From the NCBI RefSeq assembly GCF_003950295.1, contig NZ_RHNP01000001.1, positions 1-64,000 of the forward strand: DNA of 64,000 bases, in the 5' to 3' direction. How positions within the stretch are numbered: the first letter of the stretch is position 1; each line of letters begins with the position of its first letter. Origin of the DNA: Loigolactobacillus iwatensis. Lineage in GTDB: Bacteria; Bacillota; Bacilli; Lactobacillales; Lactobacillaceae. Below, piece after piece: positions 1 through 8,746 of this stretch. Position numbers and translations under genes: made by a program. Below the pieces are notes generated by a model that was given only the letters and a program-made list of their open reading frames with translations, searched no databases and was not told the DNA's origin.

Positions 1-146
1 TTATGTTTGGCGATTTAATCATACGGGGAAGGTCTTCCCTTTTCAATTACTATTTACACAAAATATTGTACACTCCCCAGCTTGCACCAATTAACCATCC
101 TGCGTAAAATCAAATCAGAGAGATTAAAAAGAAAGAAGGTTATCGC

Positions 147-485
147 TTGGCAAAGAAAACAGAGTTTGAAAAATTACGTAACATGCTCAAAGAAGGTGCC
201 CGTGAGTCGCCATTACTCATCTTTCGGGCAACCAATAAAGCAACCGGTGAAAGTTTTCGCGAAGTTTCTAATCGCCGCCGCTTCAAAGACTTGGAACAAA
301 TGCTAGCAACTAAATACCAACTGATTGTTGATAACGATGAGCTCTTCGTTACTGATAATGTTGTTCGTTGGGCCATTGCCGAAAATAAGTTACATGATCA
401 ACCAGAGGACCCGCAAAATAAGCAGGCTTTCAAAGAAGCAACAAACGCTGTCTTACGGGACCATAATTTACCAATCAACGTCTAG
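147..485 (+). CDS. Conserved hypothetical protein, 112 aa, TTG start
   Basis: A small, soluble, basic N-terminal/acidic C-terminal protein with no membrane segment or signal peptide. I do not recognise a named domain. The start is TTG at 147, chosen because GAAAGAAGGT ends 6 bases before it. A longer overlapping reading frame at 82-306 has no ribosome site and is discarded. It stands alone and is followed by a strong terminator, so it is probably monocistronic. Function unknown; that it is a real gene is well supported by ribosome site and terminator. Confidence 0.75.
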   Translation: MAKKTEFEKLRNMLKEGARESPLLIFRATNKATGESFREVSNRRRFKDLEQMLATKYQLIVDNDELFVTDNVVRWAIAENKLHDQPEDPQNKQAFKEATNAVLRDHNLPINV

Positions 486-507
486 GCAGCTATTTTAATA
501 CATAAAA

Positions 508-557
508 CGAGTGCTATAATCGCCAATTTCGGCCAGTTATAGCACTCGCTTTTTTTT
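508..557 (+). terminator. Rho-independent terminator after the 112-aa protein
   Basis: A 12-bp stem (CGAGTGCTATAA paired with TTATAGCACTCG) with a 17-base loop is followed by eight T on the plus strand. It sits between converging genes; the minus-strand tail has only four T, so it mainly serves the plus gene. Confidence 0.9.
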
Positions 558-558
558 A

Positions 559-987
559 CTATTGATTATCTTTATCTTTTTGAGTCTGATTCTGCGATTC
601 ACGCCATTCCTCTTTAGTAAGCATATCCTTCACGGTCATTTTAATTTCCGTTATGGTTACGTCAGTCATATTACTGATTGCTTCTTGAATTTTGTGAATA
701 GCCTCATCGAAAACTCTTGGCGCATTTTTGCCATACTCCAACGTTGTTTCAAGGTCAACTGTAGCGGTATGATTATCATTATCCAAATCTATTTTAACGC
801 CTTTTGTTGGGTCTTCGTCGCTGCGGAATCGATCCGCAATATCATCAATGACGTTGCCTTGGACTGATAAAATGCCCGGGACATCATTAATTGTTTTGCC
901 AACAATTTTGGCAAGAACGGATTCAGTATAAACTAACTGACTTTCAACTTGGTCCACCTTTGGCGAATCTTTAATTACTTGTGCCAT
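559..987 (-). CDS. Asp23/Gls24 family envelope stress protein (copy 2)
   Basis: Asp23/Gls24 proteins coat the inner face of the membrane and are induced by alkaline, bile or cell-envelope stress in Firmicutes. The protein shows the family core: a beta-rich region with GILSVQGN, the IADRFR motif, and an internal EYGKNAP stretch. The start at 987 (MAQVIKD) is preferred over an ATG 24 bases upstream because GAGAGGA lies 8 bases before it. It is the last gene of a five-gene minus-strand operon and is a clear paralogue of the gene next to it, sharing IADRFRSD and PTKG motifs. The acidic, Gln-rich tail is poorly conserved. Confidence 0.93.
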   Translation of the reverse strand: MAQVIKDSPKVDQVESQLVYTESVLAKIVGKTINDVPGILSVQGNVIDDIADRFRSDEDPTKGVKIDLDNDNHTATVDLETTLEYGKNAPRVFDEAIHKIQEAISNMTDVTITEIKMTVKDMLTKEEWRESQNQTQKDKDNQ

Positions 988-1013
988 TAAAATCATCCTC
1001 TCGTTTTTCAAAA

Positions 1014-1424
1014 TTAGTTAACTCGATCTTTAGTCTCTTCTTTGCCTTCTTTAGTGTGATTGGCCCACTCGCGTTTAGACATAATGTCAATCACGTTTAG
1101 ATTAAGCTCAACTAATTCCAGCCCAGTCATTTGTTTCAACGATGTGTGAATTTGATCGCAGAGTTGGTCAAAAATTTGTTGCGCATCAGCACCATATTCC
1201 AAAGTTGCTTCCATGTCTAATGCAACTTGACGTTCACCAACCTCGGCGCCAATACCTTTCGTCGGGTTAGTATCACTGCGGAAACGATCCGCAATATCAC
1301 TCAGAAATCCACCGTTCATTGATAGGATTCCTTCAATATCACTGGCCACTGAGCCAGCAATTTTTTTAATAACACTATCGTCAAACGTTAATTTACGATT
1401 CTTAACTGACGTTGTTGTATCCAT
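1014..1424 (-). CDS. Asp23/Gls24 family envelope stress protein (copy 1)
   Basis: Second Asp23/Gls24 paralogue of the operon, with GILSMNGG, IADRFRSDTNPTKG and EYGADAQ motifs. The start at 1424 (MDTTTSV) has AAAGGAG 8 bases upstream; an ATG 18 bases further up overlaps that ribosome site and is rejected. Family knowledge: Asp23 in Staphylococcus is held at the membrane by AmaP, whose homologue is encoded two genes upstream. Two adjacent Asp23 paralogues suggest they form mixed assemblies, which is inference. Confidence 0.93.
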   Translation of the reverse strand: MDTTTSVKNRKLTFDDSVIKKIAGSVASDIEGILSMNGGFLSDIADRFRSDTNPTKGIGAEVGERQVALDMEATLEYGADAQQIFDQLCDQIHTSLKQMTGLELVELNLNVIDIMSKREWANHTKEGKEETKDRVN

Positions 1425-1446
1425 TGCCACAGCTCCTTTCATCTAT

Positions 1447-1626
1447 CTAACGATCTAGTAATTGGTTAAGCCAAACTCTGATTGTTTGCCCACCTTTAAC
1501 GTACTTACCAATCAGAAAACCGACCAACGCTAGTAACGCAATAATGATTAAATCAATAAAGCCCAACATAATCCAAATTAATCCAACAATAACGCCAATG
1601 ATTGCGCCGATTGTACCGTTCGTCAT
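1447..1626 (-). CDS. DUF2273 small membrane protein, 59 aa
   Basis: A 59-residue protein, MTNGTIGAIIG at the start and NQLLDR at the end, with two hydrophobic segments filling most of its length. It matches the DUF2273 small integral membrane proteins that accompany amaP and asp23 in Firmicutes. The start at 1626 follows GAGGTGATATT. It sits between amaP and the first asp23 gene on the same strand. A role in anchoring the Asp23 layer is inferred from context only. Confidence 0.85.
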   Translation of the reverse strand: MTNGTIGAIIGVIVGLIWIMLGFIDLIIIALLALVGFLIGKYVKGGQTIRVWLNQLLDR

Positions 1627-1641
1627 AATATCACCTCATCA

Positions 1642-2187
1642 CTAGACAACGCGGACGCCGCGTCCACGTTCAGCCGGTTTCAAATTAACCGTTACCTTTT
1701 TCACCGGGACACCTAAACTAGCGCTCAAAGTCTTACTTACCGTTTGCTCAATTTGCTGGCTTTCGTGAACTAAATTTTTAGTGTCACTAGTTACGGCCTC
1801 AACTAGGGCAGTGGCGGTCTTCTTACGCTTATTTAGCCGAACAGTTGCACTAACATTTCTTGCATTATGTTTACTAGCAACTGCATACTGAACGGATTTT
1901 TCAACGGATTTTTGATTGATATTAAGTTGCCCCCGATCAGTTTGGTAGGTCAGCTGATTAGTTGTTTGTCGGCGAAACAACGCAATTAACAGTAGGCCTA
2001 AAAATATTAAGCCACTGATAATACCAAGAATTAGACCAATCCAGCGTACCCAATCATACGTGTTTTGCCACTGAATAATTTCATTGGACAGATAAGGTAA
2101 TGGATAGATCAGTGCTGTAAACCAAACTGTTTGCAAAATGCCGAGTAGACTGAGTAAAAGGAGTACGCCCTTTGTTCTACCGCGCAT
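1642..2187 (-). CDS. amaP: Alkaline shock response membrane anchor protein AmaP
   Basis: AmaP anchors Asp23 proteins to the membrane. The sequence shows two N-terminal membrane helices (about residues 8-28 and 48-70) followed by a cytoplasmic Asp23-like domain with VTVNLKPAERGRGVRVV at the C-terminus. The start at 2187 (MRGRTKG) has GGGAGGTGCTACT in front; a longer frame running into the upstream gene is rejected. It lies 13 bases after the GlsB-like gene and 15 bases before the DUF2273 gene, so translation of the operon is closely linked. Confidence 0.9.
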   Translation of the reverse strand: MRGRTKGVLLLLSLLGILQTVWFTALIYPLPYLSNEIIQWQNTYDWVRWIGLILGIISGLIFLGLLLIALFRRQTTNQLTYQTDRGQLNINQKSVEKSVQYAVASKHNARNVSATVRLNKRKKTATALVEAVTSDTKNLVHESQQIEQTVSKTLSASLGVPVKKVTVNLKPAERGRGVRVV

Positions 2188-2200
2188 AGTAGCACCTCCC

Positions 2201-2458
2201 TTAAGTTTTCTTCTTTCGTAGACCGAACAAGAACGAAACAATTAAGACAAGCACAATTGCTCCAAGAATCGAAGGGAAAATCGCCATGTCGGCAATGTGC
2301 GGGCCCCAGCTACCTAGTAGACTTTCACCTAACCAGGAACCAACTAAACCGGCGATAATGTTTCCAATCCAGCCTAGTGGCATATCACGACTTGTAATAG
2401 CACCTGCTATTACACCAATAACAGCACCTATAATAAGAACCCAGATCATATGAAGCAT
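2201..2458 (-). CDS. GlsB/YeaQ/YmgE family stress response membrane protein
   Basis: First gene of the envelope stress operon. About 85 residues, almost all hydrophobic, with three membrane segments and the family hallmarks GAVIGVIAG and GWIGNIIAGLVGSWLG, ending in a short basic tail (LRKKKT). A GTG at 2467 is in frame, but AGAAAGG lies too close to it, so the ATG at 2458 is taken. Members of this transglycosylase-associated family are small stress-induced membrane proteins of unknown biochemical function. Confidence 0.88.
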   Translation of the reverse strand: MLHMIWVLIIGAVIGVIAGAITSRDMPLGWIGNIIAGLVGSWLGESLLGSWGPHIADMAIFPSILGAIVLVLIVSFLFGLRKKKT

Positions 2459-2569
2459 TCTAATCACCCTTTCTTTTAAAAGTCTATTCTTCTTTGCTAC
2501 AATCTAAGCTTAAATGATTTTGCCTCTACCAAGCAATTAATATGCTGATTGGGCATTAAATGGGCTTCT

Positions 2570-2824
2570 TTAAAGATACTGAGTTAATGTCTGATCAGTA
2601 ATGTAAAGTTCTTTGGCCGATTTATCGGTTTGCGAAGTAATCACCTGATTCAAGATTTCAATTCGCGCACCAAGTGGTAAAAAGCAAACCCGGCCAACTA
2701 AATGAATTAAGTACTGCATACTGCTGCAGCTAACTTCATAAATAACTTCATCCTGTTCTGAACTAAGTTGCTGAACTAATTTATTGCCACAAAAATGAAA
2801 ATTCTGGTACTGATTTTCAAACAT
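2570..2824 (-). CDS. Hypothetical protein, 84 aa
   Basis: A small mixed alpha/beta protein with two Cys in its first half and a hydrophobic middle (YLIHLVGRVCFLPLG). No named domain recognised. The start is well supported: GAGGAGG ends 7 bases before the ATG. It lies upstream of, and on the same strand as, the envelope stress operon, about 110 bases away, but has no obvious link to it. Function unknown. Confidence 0.7.
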   Translation of the reverse strand: MFENQYQNFHFCGNKLVQQLSSEQDEVIYEVSCSSMQYLIHLVGRVCFLPLGARIEILNQVITSQTDKSAKELYITDQTLTQYL

Positions 2825-2916
2825 AGATTAGCCTCCTCGTATAATTATGATTAAACCTATCTTAATCGGTTAGTCTATTTAATTATAGAAATATGCTGTC
2901 TTTCTTTATCGAATTA

Positions 2917-2965
2917 AAAAGAAGGCTACGACTAGGTAATTTCTGTCGTAACCTTCTTTTTATTT
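2917..2965. terminator. Bidirectional hairpin terminator
   Basis: A 16-base arm (AAAAGAAGGCTACGAC) pairs with GTCGTAACCTTCTTTT around a short loop; one bulge. A-rich and T-rich flanks allow it to work in either direction. It ends the transcript of the 77-aa gene at 3064-3297. Confidence 0.85.
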
Positions 2966-3063
2966 TTCTGAACCATAGCTGAAGTATAGGCGGCCGCTTT
3001 CGCCAATCTTTGAAGTTGTTTAAGAACCAGCATCTTAGGCATATTTTCTTCAGTAAATTACTG

Positions 3064-3297
3064 TCATTCATCAAACAAAGTTGTATAGCTTTGTTTGAAT
3101 GTCCCTCCCTGTAAAAAATTCTTGGCGTCATTAAATAATTGATAGCTAATCTTTTGAAAAGTCGTTAATGCTAATAACTGACTTGAGTACAATCGGTTAA
3201 CCTTAACAATGCCATTTTGCAACAAAATAATTTGTGTTTCAGATAAATTCATTAAAATGAACTCATCTCCAATCGTTAAATCAACCGTAGCTTCCAC
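3064..3297 (-). CDS. Hypothetical protein, 77 aa, GTG start
   Basis: A short soluble protein starting VEATVDLTIGDEF and ending YTTLFDE, with a beta-rich N-terminal half and helical C-terminal half. The GTG at 3297 is chosen because AAAGGAG lies 8 bases upstream; an ATG two bases before it is out of frame. No family recognised. Followed by a terminator, so probably a single-gene transcript. Confidence 0.6.
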   Translation of the reverse strand: MEATVDLTIGDEFILMNLSETQIILLQNGIVKVNRLYSSQLLALTTFQKISYQLFNDAKNFLQGGTFKQSYTTLFDE

Positions 3298-3431
3298 ATC
3301 TAGTTCTCCTTTCAAAAAACATGGGCCCCTTCTTAGCATCTACTTTAGAGCAATGTAGTATCCGTAACTAATCTGCAACCTTATCATCATTTGCTTGATT
3401 CAAACAGCGTCAAGTAAATGATGATAGAGCA

Positions 3432-3545
3432 GAGTGGAACAAAGTCGGTTTTAGGTTTACGTTCTAGAGTAATGCCCGGGAATAGTCAGCGGCCAGAACT
3501 TTTGTCCCGGCCTCGACAAACAACGTATCTTATTAATAAGATACG
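3432..3545 (-). repeat. Dispersed repeat family B (copy 1) plus a 22-bp palindrome, downstream of recA
   Basis: The segment carries GGAACAAAGTCGGTTTT at one end and GGCCAGAACTTTTGTCCC at the other, the inverted ends seen in other family B copies (17077, 19487, 45725). The middle includes ACGTTCTAGAGTAATG and GGGAATAGTC. Next to it, 3524-3545 is a perfect palindrome with arms CGTATCTTATTA. Together they may end recA transcription, although the minus-strand T-tract (TTGTTTG) is weak. Confidence 0.65.
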
Positions 3546-3655
3546 CTGAATTAACTAATTTATTTTTAAAAAATAAAAAACGCAAAAAGTATTCTTTAGG
3601 CCGGTTAGTTATCGATCCTAGAAAATCACTTTCTACGTATTTTTTCATTACAAAA

Positions 3656-4738
3656 TTACTCTTCTGGCGTTTTCTGCTTTGGCTTATCGGTAGCCTTTTC
3701 GTCCACTTCAGGTAGTAACTTTGCCCGCACTTCTTTTGACATCTCATCTAATAAATCAGGGTGATCAGTTAAATAGGCCGTTGAATTAGGCAGTCCTTGC
3801 CCAATTCGTTCACCCTTATAACTATACCAAGCGCCTGACTTCTTAGCGATATCATTTTCAACTGCTAGACCAAGCACGTCCCCAACGGCGGAAAAGCCCT
3901 TGCCATAATAGTTTTGAATTTCGGCAACCTTAAAAGGCGCCGCTACTTTATTCTTAGCGACCTTAATCTTAATTTGGTTACCAATTATTTCAGTTCCGTT
4001 CTTAATCTTCTCACCACGTCTTACGTCCAGACGAATGGTTGCGTAAAACTTCAACGCACGGCCACCAGGGGTTGTTTCAGGATTACCAAACATAACCCCA
4101 ATCTTTTCCCGTAATTGATTAATGAAAATAACCGTTGTTTTAGTTCGGTTAATCTCACCAGATAACTTGCGGAGTGCTTGGGACATCATTCGTGCTTGTA
4201 GACCAACGTGGGCGTCACCCATTTCACCATTGATTTCGGCTTGTGGTGTTAATGCCGCAACCGAATCAACAACAACTAGATCAACTGCACTACTTGCCAC
4301 CAGTGCGTCAGCAATAGCTAGCCCTTCTTCACCGGAGTCTGGTTGTGATAACAGCAACTGATCGATGTTAACACCTAATTGCTGTGCGTACTTAGGGTCC
4401 ATTGCATTTTCGGCATCAATATAAGCAACGGTTCCCCCGTTACGTTGAACCGATGCAGTTGCCGCTAATGCTAACGTTGTCTTCCCACTTGATTCAGGAC
4501 CATAGATTTCAATAATCCGCCCCTTAGGAAATCCACCAACACCCAAAGCAACATCTAATGATAAAATACCAGTCGAGTTTGTTTCGATCCGGGTACTTGT
4601 ATTCTCACCCATGCGCATTACAGCGCCTTGCCCAAAGCTTTGACGAATCTTCTTTAAGGCGTGGTCTAATGCAGCCTGTCGTTCTGTTTCGTTCTTGGCA
4701 GTCGTGCCATCATGATTAGCAATACTCTTTGTTGCCAT
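3656..4738 (-). CDS. recA: Recombinase RecA
   Basis: RecA forms filaments on single-stranded DNA, carries out strand exchange and stimulates LexA self-cleavage in the SOS response. The 360-residue length is normal. Walker [10 protein letters not shown] is at residues 80-88, followed by the Walker B region ([12 protein letters not shown]) and the DNA-binding loop segment with [16 protein letters not shown]. The acidic C-terminal tail is present. It stands alone, without cinA next to it. A LexA-type box lies just upstream of the start, so it is probably SOS-induced. Confidence 0.99.
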   Translation of the reverse strand: MATKSIANHDGTTAKNETERQAALDHALKKIRQSFGQGAVMRMGENTSTRIETNSTGILSLDVALGVGGFPKGRIIEIYGPESSGKTTLALAATASVQRNGGTVAYIDAENAMDPKYAQQLGVNIDQLLLSQPDSGEEGLAIADALVASSAVDLVVVDSVAALTPQAEINGEMGDAHVGLQARMMSQALRKLSGEINRTKTTVIFINQLREKIGVMFGNPETTPGGRALKFYATIRLDVRRGEKIKNGTEIIGNQIKIKVAKNKVAAPFKVAEIQNYYGKGFSAVGDVLGLAVENDIAKKSGAWYSYKGERIGQGLPNSTAYLTDHPDLLDEMSKEVRAKLLPEVDEKATDKPKQKTPEE

Positions 4739-4761
4739 TTAGCTCACGCTTTCTTTTTTGC

Positions 4762-4775
4762 CGAACACACGTTTG
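4762..4775 (-). promoter_or_regulatory. LexA/DinR (SOS) box upstream of recA
   Basis: CGAACACACGTTTG matches the Gram-positive SOS box CGAACNNNNGTTCG with one mismatch in the core halves. It lies 24-37 bases upstream of the recA start codon, where such boxes are expected. Confidence 0.75.
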
Positions 4776-4963
4776 TCATTAAATTCAGTTTAACGCCTTT
4801 AGTCGTAAAATGCAATTTAATACTGCCGAATTTCGGCCTAAATTTATTGAGAAATTTAAAGATAAAATTTGAATTGTTTTAATCGGCCAATCTAGCCATA
4901 GATCTACAATCTAAAACTACTATATCATCATTTGGACAAGGACGTAACTAAATCTATTTAGAC

Positions 4964-5022
4964 AAAAAAACACTGATTAGCAAATTTAATTATCCCTAAA
5001 GGATTTTCAATTTACTAACCAG
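4964..5022 (-). terminator. Terminator of the PnuC-family gene
   Basis: On the minus strand CTGGTTAGTAAATT pairs with AATTTGCTAATCAG (two G-U pairs) and is followed by seven T. The rest of the 300-base gap between it and recA (4776-4963) shows only AT-rich DNA, presumably the recA promoter. Confidence 0.8.
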
Positions 5023-5038
5023 CGCCGATTTAAAATTT

Positions 5039-5794
5039 TTAATTATTTACCGTGCTACTTGTTTTAGCGTAGGCAGCTTCCTGCTTTACTAAACGAGCAC
5101 GTTCTTTTTTGTTGTACCATGGTGAAATCGTAAATGCTAAAATATCATTAATTAAATAAATTGAACTGTTTACAAACATAGCGAGAGTTGCTGATCCTTG
5201 CTTGAATGAAACAAACCATAAGACCATCTGTGCTAAACCAGATGCCAGCCACCAAATGTATTGGTTATTGTAACGTAAGAAGCAGATTACGCCGGCCGTT
5301 AAGCTGATGGAGAAACTGATGGCATCAATCCAAGGTCGGGGGTCATTTGTAAACCGACCAATGACAAAACCAGAAACAAAATAAACAATAATCGTTGAAA
5401 TAATAGCAATCGCCCAAGTTGATCCATTAAATTTTCTAATCTTTGAGACCATATTAACGTTCCAATTAACGCTTAAGAGTACAGGAATATCCAACGTAAT
5501 CATATACGCCAACTGTTCACCAATGCTAAGGTAGTTGCCGGCCGCATATCCGGTAATAATAAAACAAATGGCCGATAAAATGCCTAACCAACCATTAACT
5601 GATTTAGCCGCATTAATTGCTAAAATACATAAAACACCAAGTGTCGTTCCGATAAAGGTAACCAACGTCAACCAAGTAATTCTTTGATTGACCAACGTCA
5701 TAACCTGACAACCAACACTAAAGAAAAACAAATAGTAATTTTGTTGTGGCCACCCTTTTAATTGGTGCCTTAAAAACTTAATATAGTTACTCAC
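5039..5794 (-). CDS. PnuC-family transporter, possibly a deoxynucleoside (PnuN-type) carrier
   Basis: PnuC-family proteins are membrane carriers for unphosphorylated nucleoside-like vitamins that are trapped by intracellular kinases. The 251-residue sequence has about seven membrane helices and the C-terminal family signature around YNNQYIWWLASG and FVNSSIYLINDILAF. The start is GTG at 5794, with GGGAGAG 6 bases upstream. Two palindromic NrdR-like boxes lie in its promoter. Established knowledge: a subgroup (PnuN) in Lactobacillales is predicted to import deoxyribonucleosides and to be under NrdR control, so this assignment is more likely than nicotinamide riboside uptake. Substrate remains inferred. 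Confidence 0.85.
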   Translation of the reverse strand: MSNYIKFLRHQLKGWPQQNYYLFFFSVGCQVMTLVNQRITWLTLVTFIGTTLGVLCILAINAAKSVNGWLGILSAICFIITGYAAGNYLSIGEQLAYMITLDIPVLLSVNWNVNMVSKIRKFNGSTWAIAIISTIIVYFVSGFVIGRFTNDPRPWIDAISFSISLTAGVICFLRYNNQYIWWLASGLAQMVLWFVSFKQGSATLAMFVNSSIYLINDILAFTISPWYNKKERARLVKQEAAYAKTSSTVNN

Positions 5795-5850
5795 AATAGT
5801 CTCTCCCTGCTCATTGATAATTTAATGAAATAGCTGGCCAGCCATTAATA

Positions 5851-5896
5851 ACACAATATATTGTGAGCTAATATTTATCAGCACTATATATTGTAG
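5851..5896 (-). promoter_or_regulatory. Tandem NrdR-like boxes
   Basis: Two 16-bp palindromic sites, ACACAATATATTGTGA (5851-5866) and GCACTATATATTGTAG (5881-5896), start 30 bp apart, close to three helical turns. Both closely resemble the NrdR box (ACACwATATATwGTGT), and tandem helically phased pairs are the NrdR hallmark. They lie 57-102 bases upstream of the PnuC-family start. The rest of the gap to 6136 is AT-rich without clear features. Confidence 0.75.
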
Positions 5897-6136
5897 CACT
5901 ATTTTTGATTTGCGCCAGTCACTTTTTAAATAAATTTGCTAAGAGCAGTTTCAATTAATAATTAAAAACCAACTACTATTAATTTGGTCAAGAAAAGTAT
6001 TGTAAAGATACCCACTCTGAAACACTTACGTAAAAGCCGATTTGATTCCGATAACTCTTTATTAGTTAAACTATTTAAATTTAAGTCATAATATTTAACC
6101 TGCATTTTGATTTTATTCGGCCTGAAAATTATTGGC

Positions 6137-6568
6137 CTAACGCACGATCATAACAGAAATCGGTGCGTACTTTGCCATATAAGCAGCCTGTGACCCAAAA
6201 TATTTACGAACACCTTTCTTACCTAGTGAACCAATAATTAGTAGATCAGGTTTAATCTTTGGAATAATATCATTAACAATTGTCTCACCAGGATTTCCCT
6301 CGGCCACGATTGTTTGAACTTTCTTGATTCCAACTTTTTTTGCCATGTTTCGGTAGTCCTGCAAATGTTCTTCTAAAGCCTGCCGTTTACCATGTATAAA
6401 ATCTTTGCTTAAAGCCTCATAGACGTTAATATTATCGGTTTCAAGGATTGAAACTATGTCTAATTCGGCCATTTCATTTTTTGCTTGCTTCATAGCATAG
6501 CGAAAAGCAATTTGAGCATCCGGTGAATCATCCACGCCAACCAAAATTATTTTTGATTCGTCTTCCAT
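6137..6568 (-). CDS. Universal stress protein, UspA family
   Basis: A single 143-residue Usp domain. The N-terminus has the family strand and Asp (IILVGVDDSPDA), and the C-terminus the ATP-binding pattern IIGSLGKKG...FGSQA and the final strand ISVMIVR. Usp proteins are cytoplasmic, bind ATP and are induced under stress; the exact role is unknown. A weak GGAG lies 10 bases before the ATG. Monocistronic, with a family A repeat upstream. Confidence 0.95.
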   Translation of the reverse strand: MEDESKIILVGVDDSPDAQIAFRYAMKQAKNEMAELDIVSILETDNINVYEALSKDFIHGKRQALEEHLQDYRNMAKKVGIKKVQTIVAEGNPGETIVNDIIPKIKPDLLIIGSLGKKGVRKYFGSQAAYMAKYAPISVMIVR

Positions 6569-6589
6569 AACTTACTCACTCCATTCCCT

Positions 6590-6760
6590 AGGCCATGTTT
6601 GGAAAATACTTCTATTAGTATTCTCCTGACCAATTTGGTGTAAACGTGTTTGAAAAAGCAGGTCCCTGCGCTTAGTTACGATCGCCAAATAATCCACTAC
6701 GTGAATTATTTATCAATCTAGACTAATGCTCATAGCCTGGACGCTTTTCCAAACACTCCT
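6590..6760. repeat. Dispersed repeat family A, copy 1
   Basis: Begins CATGTTTGGAAAATACT and ends ACGCTTTTCCAAACACTCC, with an internal GTGTTTGAAAAAGCAGG at about 6647. The outer ends are inverted copies of one another. It fills the whole gap between usp and mntH and abuts the mntH stop codon, so it may provide that gene's transcript end. Confidence 0.75.
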
Positions 6761-8337
6761 TAGTTTACTTCACTCTTAAGTCTGGCAACATAGCGTTTAT
6801 TACCACGATATAGATCACAAACTGTCCAAATAAGTAAAGCAAAGACTGCAATAATTAAAATATAAGCTATATTATTAGCAAAAACCAACTCGGTTTTAGA
6901 AGCCTGATCGCCAAAGAACGCCCTAATCTGACTTGGAAGACCAATTAAATTTAAATAAGTTAGGCCAACAACAGAAATCCAACCAAGTATTTTAACCCAA
7001 AGCGTATTTTTAAAACGATTACCCATTTCTGTGGCACTATCAGTCATCATTAATAATGGCAACATTGAGAATGGCAGAGCAAAAGCCAGAAAGACTTGAG
7101 AATTATTCATCAATGTATTCAACGCTCTATGCTCATCTATCGCACTTTTTCCGCTAGTCATCATAACACAGATTAAAACTGGAATAACAGAGATCAGTCG
7201 CGTTATTAAACGCCGTAACCAAAGCGGCATCTTCATATGAATAAAGCCTTCCATAATAACCTGTCCCGTCAACGTTCCCGTAATAGTTGAATTCTGTCCT
7301 GAGGCCAAAAGCGCTACTGCAAACAGAACAGACAAAATACCTGAACGAGCAACATGAATTAAGAGCCCGTTACTTAACGTTGATGTATCCGACAAAGCCT
7401 GAAATAGGCCAAAAAAGGATGGATCCTTAACGGCACCTGTTTTAAATACGGCAACGCCCATAATTAAAAGTAACGCATTAACGAAAAAGGCAGCCGTTAG
7501 TTGAATATTAGAATCCCAGGTTGTGAAGCGAACGGTACGTGCTACATCCTCTTCATCATTATGATCAATCTTACGTGTTTGTGAAATTGCCGAGTGTAGA
7601 TACAGATTATGTGGCATGACCGTAGCACCAATGATCCCTAATGCCCCAGATAATGGTGTCTGACCACCAATACTATGTGAACTTGAAAATGTATCGGCTG
7701 TTGGCACAAATCCTTTTATAACGTCAGCCCAGTCAGGGTCAGATAGTGCTACTTGATAAATAAATACAAATAAAATAACTAGAATTAAGGCAACCACAAT
7801 TGCCTCAATCTTTCTAAAACCAATTTTCGTCAATAATAGCAATAATAAAACATCAAAAACGGTAATAAAAACGGCAACAATTAATGGAATATGAAATAAC
7901 AAGTATAAGGCTATAGCAGCACCGATAACTTCAGCAATATCAGTCGCCATAATCGCCAATTCAGTTAGAAGCCATAAAACAATTCCCAATGATTTACTCG
8001 TTCGAGCTCGAATTGCCTGGGCCAAATCCATCTGACTTACAATTCCAAGTTTAGCTGCCATATATTGCAACAACATCGCAATTAAACTTGACATTAAAAT
8101 AACAGACATTAATAAATATTGAAAATTTTGACCACCCGTAATTGAAGTTGACCAGTTACCTGGATCCATATAACCAACAGCAACTAGTGCACCAGGCCCA
8201 GAGTACATGAAAAGTGTCTTTAAAAATCCCTTTCCTTTAGGTACCTCCACTGACCCATTAATTTCCTCCAGCGATGGTCCGTTAGCGTAATGAATTAATC
8301 CTTGCTTCTTTTTCTGCTGATTTTTCTCCTTACCCAT
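6760..8337 (-). CDS. mntH: Nramp-family manganese/divalent metal transporter MntH
   Basis: Proton-coupled importer of Mn2+ (also Fe2+). The metal-site motifs are visible: DPGNW in the first core helix and MPHNLYLHS in the sixth. About eleven membrane segments in 525 residues, after a Lys/Gln-rich cytoplasmic N-terminus. The start at 8337 (MGKEKNQQ) has AAGGAGATG in front; a longer in-frame ATG at 8373 lacks a site. Lactobacilli accumulate high Mn2+, and this gene sits among several other metal transport genes. Confidence 0.96.
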   Translation of the reverse strand: MGKEKNQQKKKQGLIHYANGPSLEEINGSVEVPKGKGFLKTLFMYSGPGALVAVGYMDPGNWSTSITGGQNFQYLLMSVILMSSLIAMLLQYMAAKLGIVSQMDLAQAIRARTSKSLGIVLWLLTELAIMATDIAEVIGAAIALYLLFHIPLIVAVFITVFDVLLLLLLTKIGFRKIEAIVVALILVILFVFIYQVALSDPDWADVIKGFVPTADTFSSSHSIGGQTPLSGALGIIGATVMPHNLYLHSAISQTRKIDHNDEEDVARTVRFTTWDSNIQLTAAFFVNALLLIMGVAVFKTGAVKDPSFFGLFQALSDTSTLSNGLLIHVARSGILSVLFAVALLASGQNSTITGTLTGQVIMEGFIHMKMPLWLRRLITRLISVIPVLICVMMTSGKSAIDEHRALNTLMNNSQVFLAFALPFSMLPLLMMTDSATEMGNRFKNTLWVKILGWISVVGLTYLNLIGLPSQIRAFFGDQASKTELVFANNIAYILIIAVFALLIWTVCDLYRGNKRYVARLKSEVN

Positions 8338-8372
8338 AAAGCATCTCCTTTTTCTATTCCTAACCAAAATCA

Positions 8373-8400
8373 ATTATACGCTTTAGTTATAATTTATCAA
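8373..8400 (-). promoter_or_regulatory. Predicted mntH promoter
   Basis: On the minus strand TTGATA (8400-8395), 16 bases, then a perfect TATAAT (8378-8373). The spacer contains an imperfect dyad (TTATAAC ... GTATAA). I see no convincing MntR palindrome. The gap 8401-8532 is very AT-rich without other recognisable content. Confidence 0.7.
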
Positions 8401-8532
8401 TAAAAAGTTTGGTATATCTAATTTATTATTAAAATACACATTATGATAATTAAAAATAATAAACTTAATTTTAAAATTTAATTATATTAATACATGCTTT
8501 ACCAGTGACCCAATAAAAAGAAAATTGGCGAA

Positions 8533-8577
8533 AAAAAGCGATTAAAGGCAAAATTATTTTGTCTTTAATCGCTTTTT
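8533..8577. terminator. Terminator of the P-type ATPase gene
   Basis: A perfect 15-bp stem, AAAAAGCGATTAAAG with CTTTAATCGCTTTTT, around a 15-base loop. It is symmetrical in A and T and can stop transcription from either side. Between it and the ATPase stop codon (8578-8746) I see nothing recognisable. Confidence 0.85.
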
Positions 8578-8746
8578 CTAACTTAGTATTAATCATTTAC
8601 CTACACCTATTCAGCAGAAAGGGTAATTATTCTAATCTCTAATCAATAATTGAACTTTCTTTAAACACTTATCATATCGTTATTTATGTGTAGCGAGCCA
8701 ATCTGTTCAAAATTTTGTCAGTACCTATTTTACCGACTATTAGTCA

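Noticed and set aside
82-306. Plus-strand frame overlapping the first gene
   Set aside because: No ribosome site; the frame at 147 has a good one and a terminator after it.
2883-3131. Minus-strand frame of 82 codons
   Set aside because: Runs across a terminator hairpin and overlaps the better-supported 77-residue gene in another frame.
8373-8500. MntR operator at mntH
   Set aside because: Dyads in this AT-rich DNA do not match known MntR boxes.
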